In this document: one piece after another, positions 8,205 through 17,139 of the stretch | Layout: the number at the start of each line of letters is the position of its first letter | How positions within the stretch are numbered: the first letter of the stretch is position 1 | Source of the DNA: J027 sp034437655 | GTDB taxonomy: Bacteria; Chloroflexota; Anaerolineae; Aggregatilineales; J027 | Assembly: GCA_034437655.1 (NCBI GenBank) | Contig: DAOTTU010000092.1 | Span: 38,646 to 102,645, forward strand | Length of the DNA: 64,000 nucleotides | Reading direction: 5' to 3' | Program-made: the position numbers and the translations under genes | The notes under the pieces: model-generated | The model's database searches: none | The model's input: only the letters and a program-made list of their open reading frames with translations | What the model was told of the DNA's origin: nothing

Positions 8205-9707
8205 ATGCTGAATGTAAAAGCTGTTTCAGGGATGTCGGAGACTACCTCTGCTGATGCAATTATTATTGGATTATTTGAAGATGAGCCACTCAGCGACATG
8301 GTGCAGCTTGTTGATGAAGCATTGTCTGGTATCATCACGACGTTGTTGACTGATGGAGACTTCACAGGTGCAACATCAGACGTGATAGTGCTATATAGCA
8401 GGCAGCAATTGTCAACACACCGACTGATTTTGGTTGGACTGGGTAAGCGTGCTGATTTTAATCTTGAGGCCATACGGAATGCAACCGCACAGGCGTTGAA
8501 AAAAGCAGAGTCTATCAAATTAGAACATGTCGCATTGTTACCTTTTGGTACTGACGATTTTGACACCAGCCTTGTTGGATACACCATCGCGGAAGTGGCT
8601 ATTTTGGCGCTATATCAATACCATGGCCAGAAAAGTGACGCGCCAGACTCGCAACATTTGCAACAACTTGATTTTGTCCTGCCAGATGAGGCCACTCTTG
8701 ATGATGTCCAGACCAGTATTGATGCTGCACTACATGTTGCAGATAGCGTGTTGGTGGCACGTAATTTGGTAAATTTGCCACCTAATTATTGTACGCCAGA
8801 ATATATGGCCGCGATAGCAACCCAGGCCGCTTCTGAATCAGGGCTTCGGGTGCAAATACTGGACGAGCAAGACATGCGTGATTTGCACATGGGTGCATTG
8901 CTGGCAGTTGCGCAGGGTAGTAGCACCCCGCCACGCTTTATTATTCTTGAGCATAATGCTGATTTGGCTGGGCAGGCGCAGTCAATCGTGCTGGTCGGTA
9001 AGGGCGTCACGTTCGATACAGGCGGCTACACGATCAAATCGCGTGACGGCATGGTTGGCATGAAAGGTGATATGGGTGGTGGTGCTGCGGTGATTGGAGC
9101 GATGCGTGCTATCGGTTCGCTGAATCTGCCTCTACATGTGGTGGGATTGGTGCCATGTGCGGACAATATGATTAGCGGCGAGGCCTATCGCCCTAACGAT
9201 GTTTTCACAGCCAGTAATGGCAAAACCATCGAAATTATCAGCACAGACGCGGAAGGACGAATGTTGCTGGCTGATGCACTGGTTTATGCCCAGCGCTACA
9301 AGCCAGACATCGTCATTGATATTGCGACGTTAACGGGCGCGAATGTTGTGGCGTTGGGTGGTGTGATGGCCGGTCTTTTTACGGAAGATACTGAAGTATC
9401 TGCTGCGCTGGTCGCTGCGGGGGAACGTGTCTTTGAGCGTGTTTGGCCACTCCCCATTGATAAGGCCTTCGCAAAATCACTGAAGTCTGAGACGGCTGAC
9501 ACGAAAAATTCAGGGGCAACTCGTGGGGGTGCATCCGTTGCGGCGATGTTTTTGCAGCAGTTTACCGATTTCCCAGCCTGGGCGCATATTGATATGGCAG
9601 GCACAGAGGGTGCGCGAGATGATCTTAGCTATGCGCCAAAGGGTAAAGCATCAGGCTTTGGGGTGCGTTTACTTACAGAGTTTGTGCGCCAACAAGCAAA
9701 TCGGTAA
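8205..9707 (+). CDS. pepA: Leucyl aminopeptidase, M17 family
   Basis: About 500 residues, the usual length for cytosolic M17 aminopeptidases, which form hexamers and release N-terminal amino acids using two metal ions. The catalytic half shows VGKGVTFDTGGYTIKS (metal and bicarbonate-site Lys/Asp), GMKGDMGGGAAVIGAM and STDAEGRMLLADAL (metal-binding Asp/Glu and the catalytic Arg), plus KNSGATRGGASVAAMFL. The N-terminal macro-like domain is less conserved, as expected. The start is ATG 8202 or 8205, with GGAG at 8195-8198; spacing favours 8205. A TTG at 8193 overlaps the ribosome binding site and is unlikely. Divergent from the GH46-like gene, terminated by a 15-bp hairpin downstream. Confidence 0.95.
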   Translation: MLNVKAVSGMSETTSADAIIIGLFEDEPLSDMVQLVDEALSGIITTLLTDGDFTGATSDVIVLYSRQQLSTHRLILVGLGKRADFNLEAIRNATAQALKKAESIKLEHVALLPFGTDDFDTSLVGYTIAEVAILALYQYHGQKSDAPDSQHLQQLDFVLPDEATLDDVQTSIDAALHVADSVLVARNLVNLPPNYCTPEYMAAIATQAASESGLRVQILDEQDMRDLHMGALLAVAQGSSTPPRFIILEHNADLAGQAQSIVLVGKGVTFDTGGYTIKSRDGMVGMKGDMGGGAAVIGAMRAIGSLNLPLHVVGLVPCADNMISGEAYRPNDVFTASNGKTIEIISTDAEGRMLLADALVYAQRYKPDIVIDIATLTGANVVALGGVMAGLFTEDTEVSAALVAAGERVFERVWPLPIDKAFAKSLKSETADTKNSGATRGGASVAAMFLQQFTDFPAWAHIDMAGTEGARDDLSYAPKGKASGFGVRLLTEFVRQQANR

Positions 9708-9730
9708 ATCATGGTTATCAAAACCAATAT

Positions 9731-9770
9731 AAAAGGCTCTATTGGTTGAAAGATGCCAATAGAGCCTTTT
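9731..9770. terminator. Bidirectional intrinsic terminator between pepA and the FtsX permease
   Basis: A perfect 15-bp stem (9731-9745 with 9756-9770) around a 10-nt loop. It begins with AAAA and ends with TTTT, so it serves both convergent genes. Confidence 0.92.
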
Positions 9771-9797
9771 GCTTCTATCTACTGTACAGAGTGACGT

Positions 9798-12700
9798 TTA
9801 TTCGTAACGCAGTACGTTGAGTGGTTTTTCGCTGGCTGCGCTCCATACCGAGACGATTGAAGCGACCAGTACAATCAGAATACAAGCGCCCATCAGTAAC
9901 AGCGCCTCTGTCAGGGGAACTGCTTCACCAAGTTCACGCTGGAACAGCCCGATAAGGAAGGCCAGGAGAATCAATACACTGATCCCAACGCCAATCAGGC
10001 CACCGATGAGACCCATGATGCCGTTTTCAAGGAGCAACATTCCTAGCACACGGCGGCGCTGTAATCCAACGGCCTTCATGATTGCAATTTCGCGGCGACG
10101 TTCAAGCATTGATAGCGCGACCGAATTGGCGATGACAACACCCCCGGTGATGAGGACGACGATAGACACCACAATTGGCAATGACGTGAAGGTCTCAAGC
10201 AGGCGATTCAAAATATCATTGAAGAGGCGTGTTTCCAGGACCAGCACATTATCAACACGGCGTAATTCTCTCGCGACGTCTTCTACACGGTCTTCGTCGG
10301 CATTGACAACTGCTGTTACCGTTTCCGGGTTGATGTTCAGCGAATCATCATTAGGGGGTAAGAAGTTCAATGGTACATAGAACAGGTTCCCGAAGGCGTC
10401 AATTTCGCCCGTGTTTGACGAGAGCCCCACAACTGTGAATGTGTATTCTCCAGATTGAGTGCCTGCGTCCTGGTCTACAAAGCGGAAAGTTAATTGATCC
10501 CCGACATCAATACCGAGGGACTGTATCTCGACAGTATTGGGGATGACAATTTGCTGTTCAAACTCATCACGCGGTGCAAGCTGCCGCCCTTCCACAAAGA
10601 GGACATCAGGCAGGTTCGCATCAACGGAGCGAGCGTCGATCGCATCAGCGTCGTTGAAGAAATCGTCGATGGCTTCTTGTTCAAACCCATCACGGTCCAG
10701 CGCATCTGAAATCTGCTTACGATTGAGCGTTTCATCGCGGTTGACATCGGTATAACTGATTAGTTCTGTGTTATATGTGCGAACAATACCGTAACTTTCA
10801 ACACCACTGATACCTTCTTCGAGCCGATTTTGCAGCGCGTCAATCGTGGAGGGTTCAGCATCGCCGTCACCGTTTTCAGCAAACAAATCCTCGGGCACAG
10901 TGATGGCAATAATATTGCCGCCAGCAACGTCTTCCAGCAACCCTTCGAACGCATCTGAGATTGTCGTAACCAGCATCACCGTTAAGCTGAGTGTGAACAC
11001 ACCAATAATGAGCGCCAACAGCGTTGAGGCGATTCGTCCTTTTGTGGCAAGCATAGACCGCATAGCAATTCGTAAATCGACCTGCGAAGCGAACAGAAGA
11101 ATGAGTGCCGTGATGCCTGCAAGACCACCAGATGCCAGACAGGCTAGTGCCAGGGGCATGTATTGTGCAAATATCAGTGCGGCAGCAGGCAACAATGCGA
11201 CAGGCAACACGACTTGATAGAAGCGTCCTACCAGCCAGATGATAATCCACAACAGGACATATAATATGGCTGAAATGATGAAGACGCCCAATACAACGGC
11301 AACAGACGGCAGGCGTTGCCCGAGAAAGAATCCAGCCACGGGTAAGCCAACCAACAGTAAGGCCCAGCGTATAGCACGTAAGGCATAACGTGCCGCCACA
11401 TTTTCACTAACAAGTGTCCACGTATACCAGATACCACCCGCCACCATTGCCGTGCCTGCGATAAACGACATGATACCGATTGAGAATTGTGCAATGGTGC
11501 GTAGCGTGTCGAGGTCGTCACCGGTGAGGAGTTCGCTGAGCAAGCCCTGCGTGATACCACTGAGTGCGATGATAATGAACACCAACGCGAAGATAGAGCG
11601 TGCAATCCCGGCTTTCGGAACAGCAGCGACCTGTGGTTGCAACACGGATGCAGGTCGTACCTGTCCGGCGGCTAGCGTTGGGAGTAAGCCGAAGATCGCT
11701 GTGATGGTGGTGCCCACGATTAGCCCGATGTAGATTGGCTCGAAAGCGATGCGGAAGGCAAGGTCTTCTGCGACGAACGCCCCTACAGCATCACGGGTCA
11801 AGAACGCAATCAGGAAGCCAAACGGGATCCCAACAATACTACCGATGATGCCCATCATGATGGATTCAACGAAGAAGAGTGTAGAAACTTCGCCGGGTTC
11901 AAGCCCGATGGTTTTGAGGATCGCGACCTCACCTGTACGGCGTCGAACAATTACCAGCATGGTGTTGACAATCCCAATACCACCGATCAAGAGCGACAGG
12001 AGCCCCATTGTGCTATTGAACTGGGTCACAAATGTCGAAAGCTGCTCATTTTGTTCGCGTAGGTCTTCGGTCGTGGTGGTGGTTACGTTGGGAAACGCGG
12101 CCCGAAAAGCGTCGTTCGTTGCTTCCAGGTCGGCAGGGTCATCTAACCGCACATACAGTTGCGCATAATTGATTTCTGAAGCATTGCCTTCTTCACTGAA
12201 TGCATCAGAGTTAATCAAATCACGCACGCTGATGTCTGTATAAACATAGCCAAAAATCCCGCTGAAGATATTCTCCAGCCCACCTTCTGTGCGGGTTGGG
12301 ACAATGCCACGCACCACAAACACTTTTGTAGAGCCCAGCAACTGAAATTCTTCGCCAACCTCTAACTCAACTTGTTCAGCCAGGTTCTGGCTAATGACAA
12401 CTTCTGCGGCGTCACTTTCCGGGCTGTAGCTGTCAATGTCAATCGCTTCGTTTAGTGTTTGGCCGTCGTTAGTCTCTACTTCACCATATAGCGGATAATT
12501 GTCACTTTCGACAGCAAAAATAGTGACGATGTTCTGGGCATCTTCGTGGAAAAGGAAAGAGACAAAGTAGTTAAGCCGTGGCGACACACAGAGGTCTGTG
12601 GCATCAGTACAGACGTCCTCAACGGGTACACCTTCGCGTTCTGCGAGCCATGCAGTAATCTCAGCCAGGTCTTCATCTGTGAAGCTATTACCTTGCCGGG

Positions 12701-12959
12701 TCTCATCTTCCTCATCTTCAGCAACTTCATCCTCATCGCCAAAGAAGAATTCAGGCGAAACACGCATGTCACCGCGGTTAGATTCTTGCAGGCTCCCTGT
12801 CAGTGTGTCTTCCACCATTACGCCAAGTGTAAGCAGGCCGACAATCGCAGCAACGCCAGCCGCAATACAAAACAGCCCGAAAAGTGTGCGTTGGCCGTTA
12901 ACGATCAGGTCGTTGATCGAGTGTGTTAGATAGAACTGTATACGTTCAAGTGAAAACAT
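9798..12959 (-). CDS. Large ABC transporter permease with two FtsX/MacB units
   Basis: 1053 residues. The first membrane helix (residues ~25-46) is followed by a large extracytoplasmic MacB-type domain, then a three-helix FtsX domain near 310-430 (GGIGIVNTMLVIVRRRTGEVAILKT, in pieces). Hydrophobic helices fill the centre, then a second extracytoplasmic domain and a second FtsX domain end the protein (ERRREIAIMKAVGLQRRRV). This is the tandem layout of permeases that act with LolD/MacB-type ATPases in lipoprotein, peptide or envelope-stress export. The ATPase gene lies 20 bp upstream in the same direction, so the two form one operon and one transporter. Substrate unknown. The first extracytoplasmic domain has an acidic insertion (EDEVAEDEEDETRQ). 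Confidence 0.88.
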   Translation of the reverse strand: MFSLERIQFYLTHSINDLIVNGQRTLFGLFCIAAGVAAIVGLLTLGVMVEDTLTGSLQESNRGDMRVSPEFFFGDEDEVAEDEEDETRQGNSFTDEDLAEITAWLAEREGVPVEDVCTDATDLCVSPRLNYFVSFLFHEDAQNIVTIFAVESDNYPLYGEVETNDGQTLNEAIDIDSYSPESDAAEVVISQNLAEQVELEVGEEFQLLGSTKVFVVRGIVPTRTEGGLENIFSGIFGYVYTDISVRDLINSDAFSEEGNASEINYAQLYVRLDDPADLEATNDAFRAAFPNVTTTTTEDLREQNEQLSTFVTQFNSTMGLLSLLIGGIGIVNTMLVIVRRRTGEVAILKTIGLEPGEVSTLFFVESIMMGIIGSIVGIPFGFLIAFLTRDAVGAFVAEDLAFRIAFEPIYIGLIVGTTITAIFGLLPTLAAGQVRPASVLQPQVAAVPKAGIARSIFALVFIIIALSGITQGLLSELLTGDDLDTLRTIAQFSIGIMSFIAGTAMVAGGIWYTWTLVSENVAARYALRAIRWALLLVGLPVAGFFLGQRLPSVAVVLGVFIISAILYVLLWIIIWLVGRFYQVVLPVALLPAAALIFAQYMPLALACLASGGLAGITALILLFASQVDLRIAMRSMLATKGRIASTLLALIIGVFTLSLTVMLVTTISDAFEGLLEDVAGGNIIAITVPEDLFAENGDGDAEPSTIDALQNRLEEGISGVESYGIVRTYNTELISYTDVNRDETLNRKQISDALDRDGFEQEAIDDFFNDADAIDARSVDANLPDVLFVEGRQLAPRDEFEQQIVIPNTVEIQSLGIDVGDQLTFRFVDQDAGTQSGEYTFTVVGLSSNTGEIDAFGNLFYVPLNFLPPNDDSLNINPETVTAVVNADEDRVEDVARELRRVDNVLVLETRLFNDILNRLLETFTSLPIVVSIVVLITGGVVIANSVALSMLERRREIAIMKAVGLQRRRVLGMLLLENGIMGLIGGLIGVGISVLILLAFLIGLFQRELGEAVPLTEALLLMGACILIVLVASIVSVWSAASEKPLNVLRYE

Positions 12960-12979
12960 CGGTTTATGGTTTTCCTATT

Positions 12980-13729
12980 CTATCTGTTGACTGGTTGCAG
13001 CTCACCAGTGGCACGCTTGTATGCTTCGACAGCTTGCATCTGTGAGTTGTCCTCGTCGACACGGCCATCTTGTAATGAGATAAGGCGCGGCATCGAGGAC
13101 GCTAACGCCGGGTCATGGGTCACGATGATCACTGCTGTCCCAAGTTGTTTTTGAACATTGCGTAACGTATTCATCACGACTTCGCCCGTCTCAGAGTCAA
13201 GGCTGCCCGTGGGTTCGTCAGCGAGGATAATGGCTGGCTCATTGGCAAGCGCGCGGGCAATGGCGACACGCTGTTGCTGACCACCAGAAAGCTGGCTGGG
13301 TCGGTTGCGCATACGGTCTTTAAGCCCCAGCATATCCAGCAGTTCCCTGGCGCGTTTGTTTGCGTTGGTGTTGTTTTTGCGCGAAAACTGGATCGGCAAC
13401 GACACATTTTCTAGCGCAGTCAGCGTGGGAACGAGATTGAAGAACTGAAACACAAAACCGATTTTCTCATTACGGACGCGGGTCAACGATGCTTCATCCA
13501 TGTTGGTAACGTCAACGCCGTCAATAATCACACGACCGTTAGTTGGTGTGTCCAGACCACCAATGAGACCAAGTAGCGTTGATTTCCCGCTACCAGAGGG
13601 CCCGATGATACCAAGCAGTTCACCCGCTTTGACAGTCATTGAGACACCACGGAGCGCATGAACCGTCACCTGTCCCATTTTGTACTCTTTGGTCACGTTT
13701 TCGGTCTGCAGAACAACTTGTTCTGACAT
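12980..13729 (-). CDS. ABC transporter ATP-binding protein, LolD/MacB type
   Basis: 249 residues, one nucleotide-binding domain. Walker A is GPSGSGKSTLL, the signature LSGGQQQRVAIARAL, Walker B IILADEPTGSLDS, and the switch histidine VTHDPALA. Together with GLDTPTNGRV after Walker A, this pattern is typical of ATPases paired with FtsX-type permeases. ATG 13729 has GGAAGGA upstream. The next gene, 20 bp downstream, encodes the permease, so the pair should assemble in the inner membrane and drive a mechanical (non-importing) transport cycle. Confidence 0.93.
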   Translation of the reverse strand: MSEQVVLQTENVTKEYKMGQVTVHALRGVSMTVKAGELLGIIGPSGSGKSTLLGLIGGLDTPTNGRVIIDGVDVTNMDEASLTRVRNEKIGFVFQFFNLVPTLTALENVSLPIQFSRKNNTNANKRARELLDMLGLKDRMRNRPSQLSGGQQQRVAIARALANEPAIILADEPTGSLDSETGEVVMNTLRNVQKQLGTAVIIVTHDPALASSMPRLISLQDGRVDEDNSQMQAVEAYKRATGELQPVNR

Positions 13730-13857
13730 AAGGTATTGTTCCTTCCTTACTTTGGCGAGGTATGGTTTCTACTCTAGATATACGTCAATAGGGTGCTATA
13801 AGTTCCACGGTTATGACAACCCCTCGTCTGCTATGGTAACAGTTTTTGTCATGTTGA

Positions 13858-13880
13858 TTGTCGTGTATCTTGCACGACAA
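13858..13880. promoter_or_regulatory. Perfect 8-bp inverted repeat in the ABC-operon/aldolase divergent region
   Basis: TTGTCGTG (13858-13865) and CACGACAA (13873-13880) surround 7 bases in the 279-bp region between the leftward ABC operon and the rightward aldolase gene. It looks like an operator; no regulator is encoded nearby. Confidence 0.4.
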
Positions 13881-13950
13881 GGAATGTGTTTTGCACACCG
13901 GGTACTCTCAATTTGTAAATATGCCTGATGATAGTTGTTGTTTAATCTGC

Positions 13951-13978
13951 TTGCTTTGCGGTAAAGTATGGTTACAGT
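13951..13978 (+). promoter_or_regulatory. Possible promoter of the aldolase gene
   Basis: TTGCTT (13951-13956) and TACAGT (13973-13978) with 16 bp between them, 30 bp before the start codon. The match is only moderate. Confidence 0.35.
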
Positions 13979-14008
13979 ACGCAGTTTTACAATGAAGGAG
14001 ATACCTGA

Positions 14009-14974
14009 ATGCTGAATTCTGTACGCGAAGCTATTTCTGGTACCAATACGGACCGCGTTAAAGAAATTCTGAGCTGGTACCGCAGCGATAATCCTGGTAC
14101 GCTCACGAACATGTCCCGTCTGCTGAATACGGGCAACCTTGCTGGCACAGGGAAAATGGTTATTTTGCCTGTAGACCAGGGCTTTGAACATGGTCCCGGC
14201 CGTAGCTTTGGTCCCAACCCTGACGGTTATGATCCGCGCTATCACATCGAATTAGCGATTGAATCGGGCTGCAATGCCTATGCTGCACCACTCGGTTTTC
14301 TCGAAGCAGTGGCGGCTGACTATGCTGGCGAAATTCCACTGATCTTGAAAGCAAACAGCCACGACGTATTGCATGATGAGAAGAACCCACTGGGTGCATT
14401 GACATCTACCGTCGAAGATGCGCTGCGGTTGGGGTGTGTGGGTGTTGGGTACACGATTTACCCTGGCACATTTGATCGTCGTCTGCTGTATGAACAGGCA
14501 CGGCAGTTGATTCTGGAGACAAAACGTGCAGGTCTTGTCTTCGTAATGTGGGCCTATGCTCGTGGTAGTGATTTAACCGAAAAAAGCAATGAAACCGCGC
14601 TCGACGTCATCGCCTACGCTGCGCAAATTGCAGCACAACTTGGTGCGCATATCATCAAAGTGAAGTTGCCGAACGAAACGATTGCACTTTCAGCAGCCAG
14701 GAAAGTGTATGACGCTCAAGGCATTGCACGCGACACATTGACAGAACGTGTGCAGCACGTGGTGCAGAGTAGCTTCAATGGTCGTCGTGTGGTGATCTTC
14801 TCTGGCGGCGCAAAGAAAGACAGCGACGAAGCCGTGTACGATGAAATCCGTGCCATTCGTGACGGCGGCGGGTTTGGTTCGATCATGGGCCGGAATGCAT
14901 TCCAGCGGCCAAAAGCCCAAGCCGTCGAACTACTCACGACAGTGCAGAAAATTCTAAAAGGTGACATAGAGTAA
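14009..14974 (+). CDS. fbaB: Class I fructose-bisphosphate aldolase, DhnA/FbaB type
   Basis: 321 residues. It cleaves fructose 1,6-bisphosphate to dihydroxyacetone phosphate and glyceraldehyde 3-phosphate through a Schiff base. Family landmarks are VDQGFEHGPGRSFGPNP near the N-terminus, LILKANSHD, the active-site strand HIIKVKLP whose Lys forms the Schiff base, VVIFSGGAKK and the phosphate-binding end GGFGSIMGRNAFQRP. AAGGAG lies eight bases before ATG 14009. With pfkA at the left of the window, two consecutive glycolytic reactions are encoded here, though not together. It stands alone between a divergent promoter region and tandem terminator hairpins. Confidence 0.93.
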   Translation: MLNSVREAISGTNTDRVKEILSWYRSDNPGTLTNMSRLLNTGNLAGTGKMVILPVDQGFEHGPGRSFGPNPDGYDPRYHIELAIESGCNAYAAPLGFLEAVAADYAGEIPLILKANSHDVLHDEKNPLGALTSTVEDALRLGCVGVGYTIYPGTFDRRLLYEQARQLILETKRAGLVFVMWAYARGSDLTEKSNETALDVIAYAAQIAAQLGAHIIKVKLPNETIALSAARKVYDAQGIARDTLTERVQHVVQSSFNGRRVVIFSGGAKKDSDEAVYDEIRAIRDGGGFGSIMGRNAFQRPKAQAVELLTTVQKILKGDIE

Positions 14975-15028
14975 CGCCTGCGTTACTTTCCAACGGACGC
15001 CTGGCAGGTTATTGTCAGGCGTTTTGTA
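14971..15028 (+). terminator. Tandem hairpins ending the aldolase gene
   Basis: The first hairpin, GTAACG/CGTTAC (14971-14986), includes the stop codon TAA and has only a short TTTC after it. The second, ACGCCTG/CAGGCGT (14997-15022), is followed by a T-rich run and is the likely terminator. Confidence 0.75.
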
Positions 15029-15079
15029 TTTTGTGTAGTTGCTTATTTACTTCCTTTATGCTGGTCAGAAAATTGTCAA

Positions 15080-15889
15080 ATGATGTACAAACGTGCTTTA
15101 TGGTTAACGGATATTCATATTGAAACGGTTTCTGAAGCGCAGTACGAAGCGTTTTTAGTCGATATTGTTGCGCGCACGCCAGATACCATCTTGCTTACTG
15201 GTGATATTGATGAAAGCAACCTAACGGAAACGCTGCGGCAAATGGCGAATCGGGTGCGGGTTCCAATTTATTTTGTGTTGGGAAATCATGACTACTACCG
15301 CAAAACGATTGCGAATGTACGCTCCTCTATTGAGCAGATAAGCAAGCAGTCACGTTACTTGCGATGGTTACCTTCTATGGGGATTGTAGAATTGACGCCT
15401 TCCATAGGGTTGATTGGTCATGATGGGTGGTCAGATGGGCGTTATGGTGACTTCTTGACGTCATCTGTTATTTTGCAAGACTACCTGCTCATTCGTGACT
15501 TGATGGATTCGCAAGGCGAAGCATTGCTGAAAAAGTTGAACCGTCTGGGCGACTACGCTGCACGCCATATCCGGCGCTATTTGCCACAAGCGATGGAGCG
15601 CTATGATCAAGTAGTCGTGTTGTTGCACATGCCGCCCTTCCAGGAAGCAACCTGGTATATGGGCAACACCCCCACAGATGATGATCCCTATCTACCGCAT
15701 TTTGCATGCAAGGCAGTCGGCGATGTGTTGCTGGAAATCGTACCACAGCACCCCGATACCATTGTGACGGTTTTATGCGGGCACACGCATTCCAGTGGAG
15801 AAGTTCAAATTTTGGACAACCTCTTTGTAAGAACGGGACAAGCCGAATATGGTGCCCCTGAAATTCAGCATGTTTTTGAGCTTGAATAA
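15080..15889 (+). CDS. Calcineurin-like metallophosphoesterase
   Basis: 269 residues with the complete metal-binding motif set of the superfamily: DIHIE near residue 11 in place of the usual DxH block, GDIDES, GNHDYYRK, a histidine in LLHMPP and the terminal GHTHSSGEV. It should hydrolyse a phosphomonoester or phosphodiester with two metals; the substrate cannot be told from sequence. There is no signal peptide. Its stop TAA shares its last base with the ATG of coaBC, so the two are translationally coupled and may be functionally related, for example in nucleotide or cofactor metabolism, but that link is inference only. Confidence 0.85.
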   Translation: MMYKRALWLTDIHIETVSEAQYEAFLVDIVARTPDTILLTGDIDESNLTETLRQMANRVRVPIYFVLGNHDYYRKTIANVRSSIEQISKQSRYLRWLPSMGIVELTPSIGLIGHDGWSDGRYGDFLTSSVILQDYLLIRDLMDSQGEALLKKLNRLGDYAARHIRRYLPQAMERYDQVVVLLHMPPFQEATWYMGNTPTDDDPYLPHFACKAVGDVLLEIVPQHPDTIVTVLCGHTHSSGEVQILDNLFVRTGQAEYGAPEIQHVFELE

Positions 15890-17139
15890 TGGAACCCATT
15901 GCATTGCTAAAAAATAAACGCATTGTACTCGCGGTCTCGGGAAGTATTGCCGCCTATAAAGCTGCCGACCTTGCCAGCAAGCTCACGCAGGCGGGGGCAG
16001 ATATTGATGCGGTTTTGACAACAGCGGCACAACGGTTCATCACGCCATTAACGTTTCAGGCATTGACGGGGCGTCCTGTATATACTGATCTGTGGGAGGC
16101 TGACGGGGCTGGTGGTCTGCCAACGCATATAGCACATGTCGGAATCGCAGAAAGCGCAGACTTGATGCTGATCGCACCGGCCACGGCTAACACACTTGCC
16201 AAGCTCGCCCATGGATTAGCTGATGACTTATTATCTGTGACAGCCCTTGCGGTGAGGTGTCCGCTGCTGGTTGCACCTGCAATGGATGCTGGCATGTACG
16301 AGCAACGGGCGACGCAGGCGAACGTGGAACTGCTGAAGTCGCGAGGTGTAGCGGTTATTGAGCCGGAAGTAGGACGGTTTGCTTCTGGGCTCACAGGGAA
16401 AGGTCGATTGCCAGACACGGTTACGCTCATCGGGAGTATTCGGCGGGCGTTGGGTGTACAAGGTGAACTTGCTGGACGGCATGTTATTGTAACAGCCGGT
16501 GGCACCCGCGAACCGCTGGACCCGGTGCGATACATCACGAATCGGTCTAGCGGGAAACAGGGCTTTGCATTGGCGCAGGCGGCTATTGATGCTGGTGCCA
16601 GTGTAACATTGATTTCAACAACAGATGCGTTGCCGATTCCAGTTGGCGTAGAGCTGATTCATGTCGAAACAGCACAGCAAATGAATGCTGCTGTACAACA
16701 AGCTGTCCCGAACGCAGATGTGTTATTCATGGCGGCGGCCGTCGCAGATTTCCGCCCCACTACTCGCGCCGAGCAGAAGATTAAGAAGTCACAAGAGGAC
16801 CTGAGAGCGATTGAGTTGGTGCAAAACCCAGACATTTTGTTAGAAGTTAAGGCGCAACGTTTGACAGGTGGCCGGCCCTTAGTATGTGTTGGTTTTGCCG
16901 CAGAATCTCAGGATTTGATCACCAACGCCACCACAAAACTACAGCGAAAGGGCCTCGATTTTATTGTTGTGAATGATATTCTCGCGAACGATGCAGGTTT
17001 CGCCGTTGATACAAACCGCGTTACGATTCTAGCAGACGATGGTACACAAACTGCTCTCAAGCTGGCAAGTAAAGCCGTTATTAGTGCGCAAATCATTGAA
17101 TATGTTGCGTCACGTATTGCGCTCAACGATAAGGCGTAA
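15889..17139 (+). CDS. coaBC: Bifunctional phosphopantothenoylcysteine decarboxylase / phosphopantothenate-cysteine ligase
   Basis: 416 residues carrying two steps of coenzyme A synthesis. The N-terminal FMN-dependent decarboxylase (CoaC, ~1-185) has GSIAAYKA, the catalytic His in HIAHVGIAESAD, APATANTLAKLAHG, APAMDAGMY and SGLTGKGRLP. The C-terminal ligase (CoaB) has TAGGTREPLDPVRYI, NRSSGKQGFALA, MAAAVADFRP, KIKK and VGFAAES. Relative to E. coli Dfp, the Asn of PxMNxxMW is Asp, and the Cys of the CG..G.GR motif is Ser; Ser is also seen in this position in actinobacterial forms. The 3' end overlaps that of the convergent coaX by 30 bp. Confidence 0.95.
   Translation: MEPIALLKNKRIVLAVSGSIAAYKAADLASKLTQAGADIDAVLTTAAQRFITPLTFQALTGRPVYTDLWEADGAGGLPTHIAHVGIAESADLMLIAPATANTLAKLAHGLADDLLSVTALAVRCPLLVAPAMDAGMYEQRATQANVELLKSRGVAVIEPEVGRFASGLTGKGRLPDTVTLIGSIRRALGVQGELAGRHVIVTAGGTREPLDPVRYITNRSSGKQGFALAQAAIDAGASVTLISTTDALPIPVGVELIHVETAQQMNAAVQQAVPNADVLFMAAAVADFRPTTRAEQKIKKSQEDLRAIELVQNPDILLEVKAQRLTGGRPLVCVGFAAESQDLITNATTKLQRKGLDFIVVNDILANDAGFAVDTNRVTILADDGTQTALKLASKAVISAQIIEYVASRIALNDKA

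Noticed and set aside
9817..10380. Long open frame on the plus strand opposite the permease gene
   Set aside because: Ser/Arg/Thr-rich translation typical of the antisense of a coding sequence, with no motif or ribosome site.
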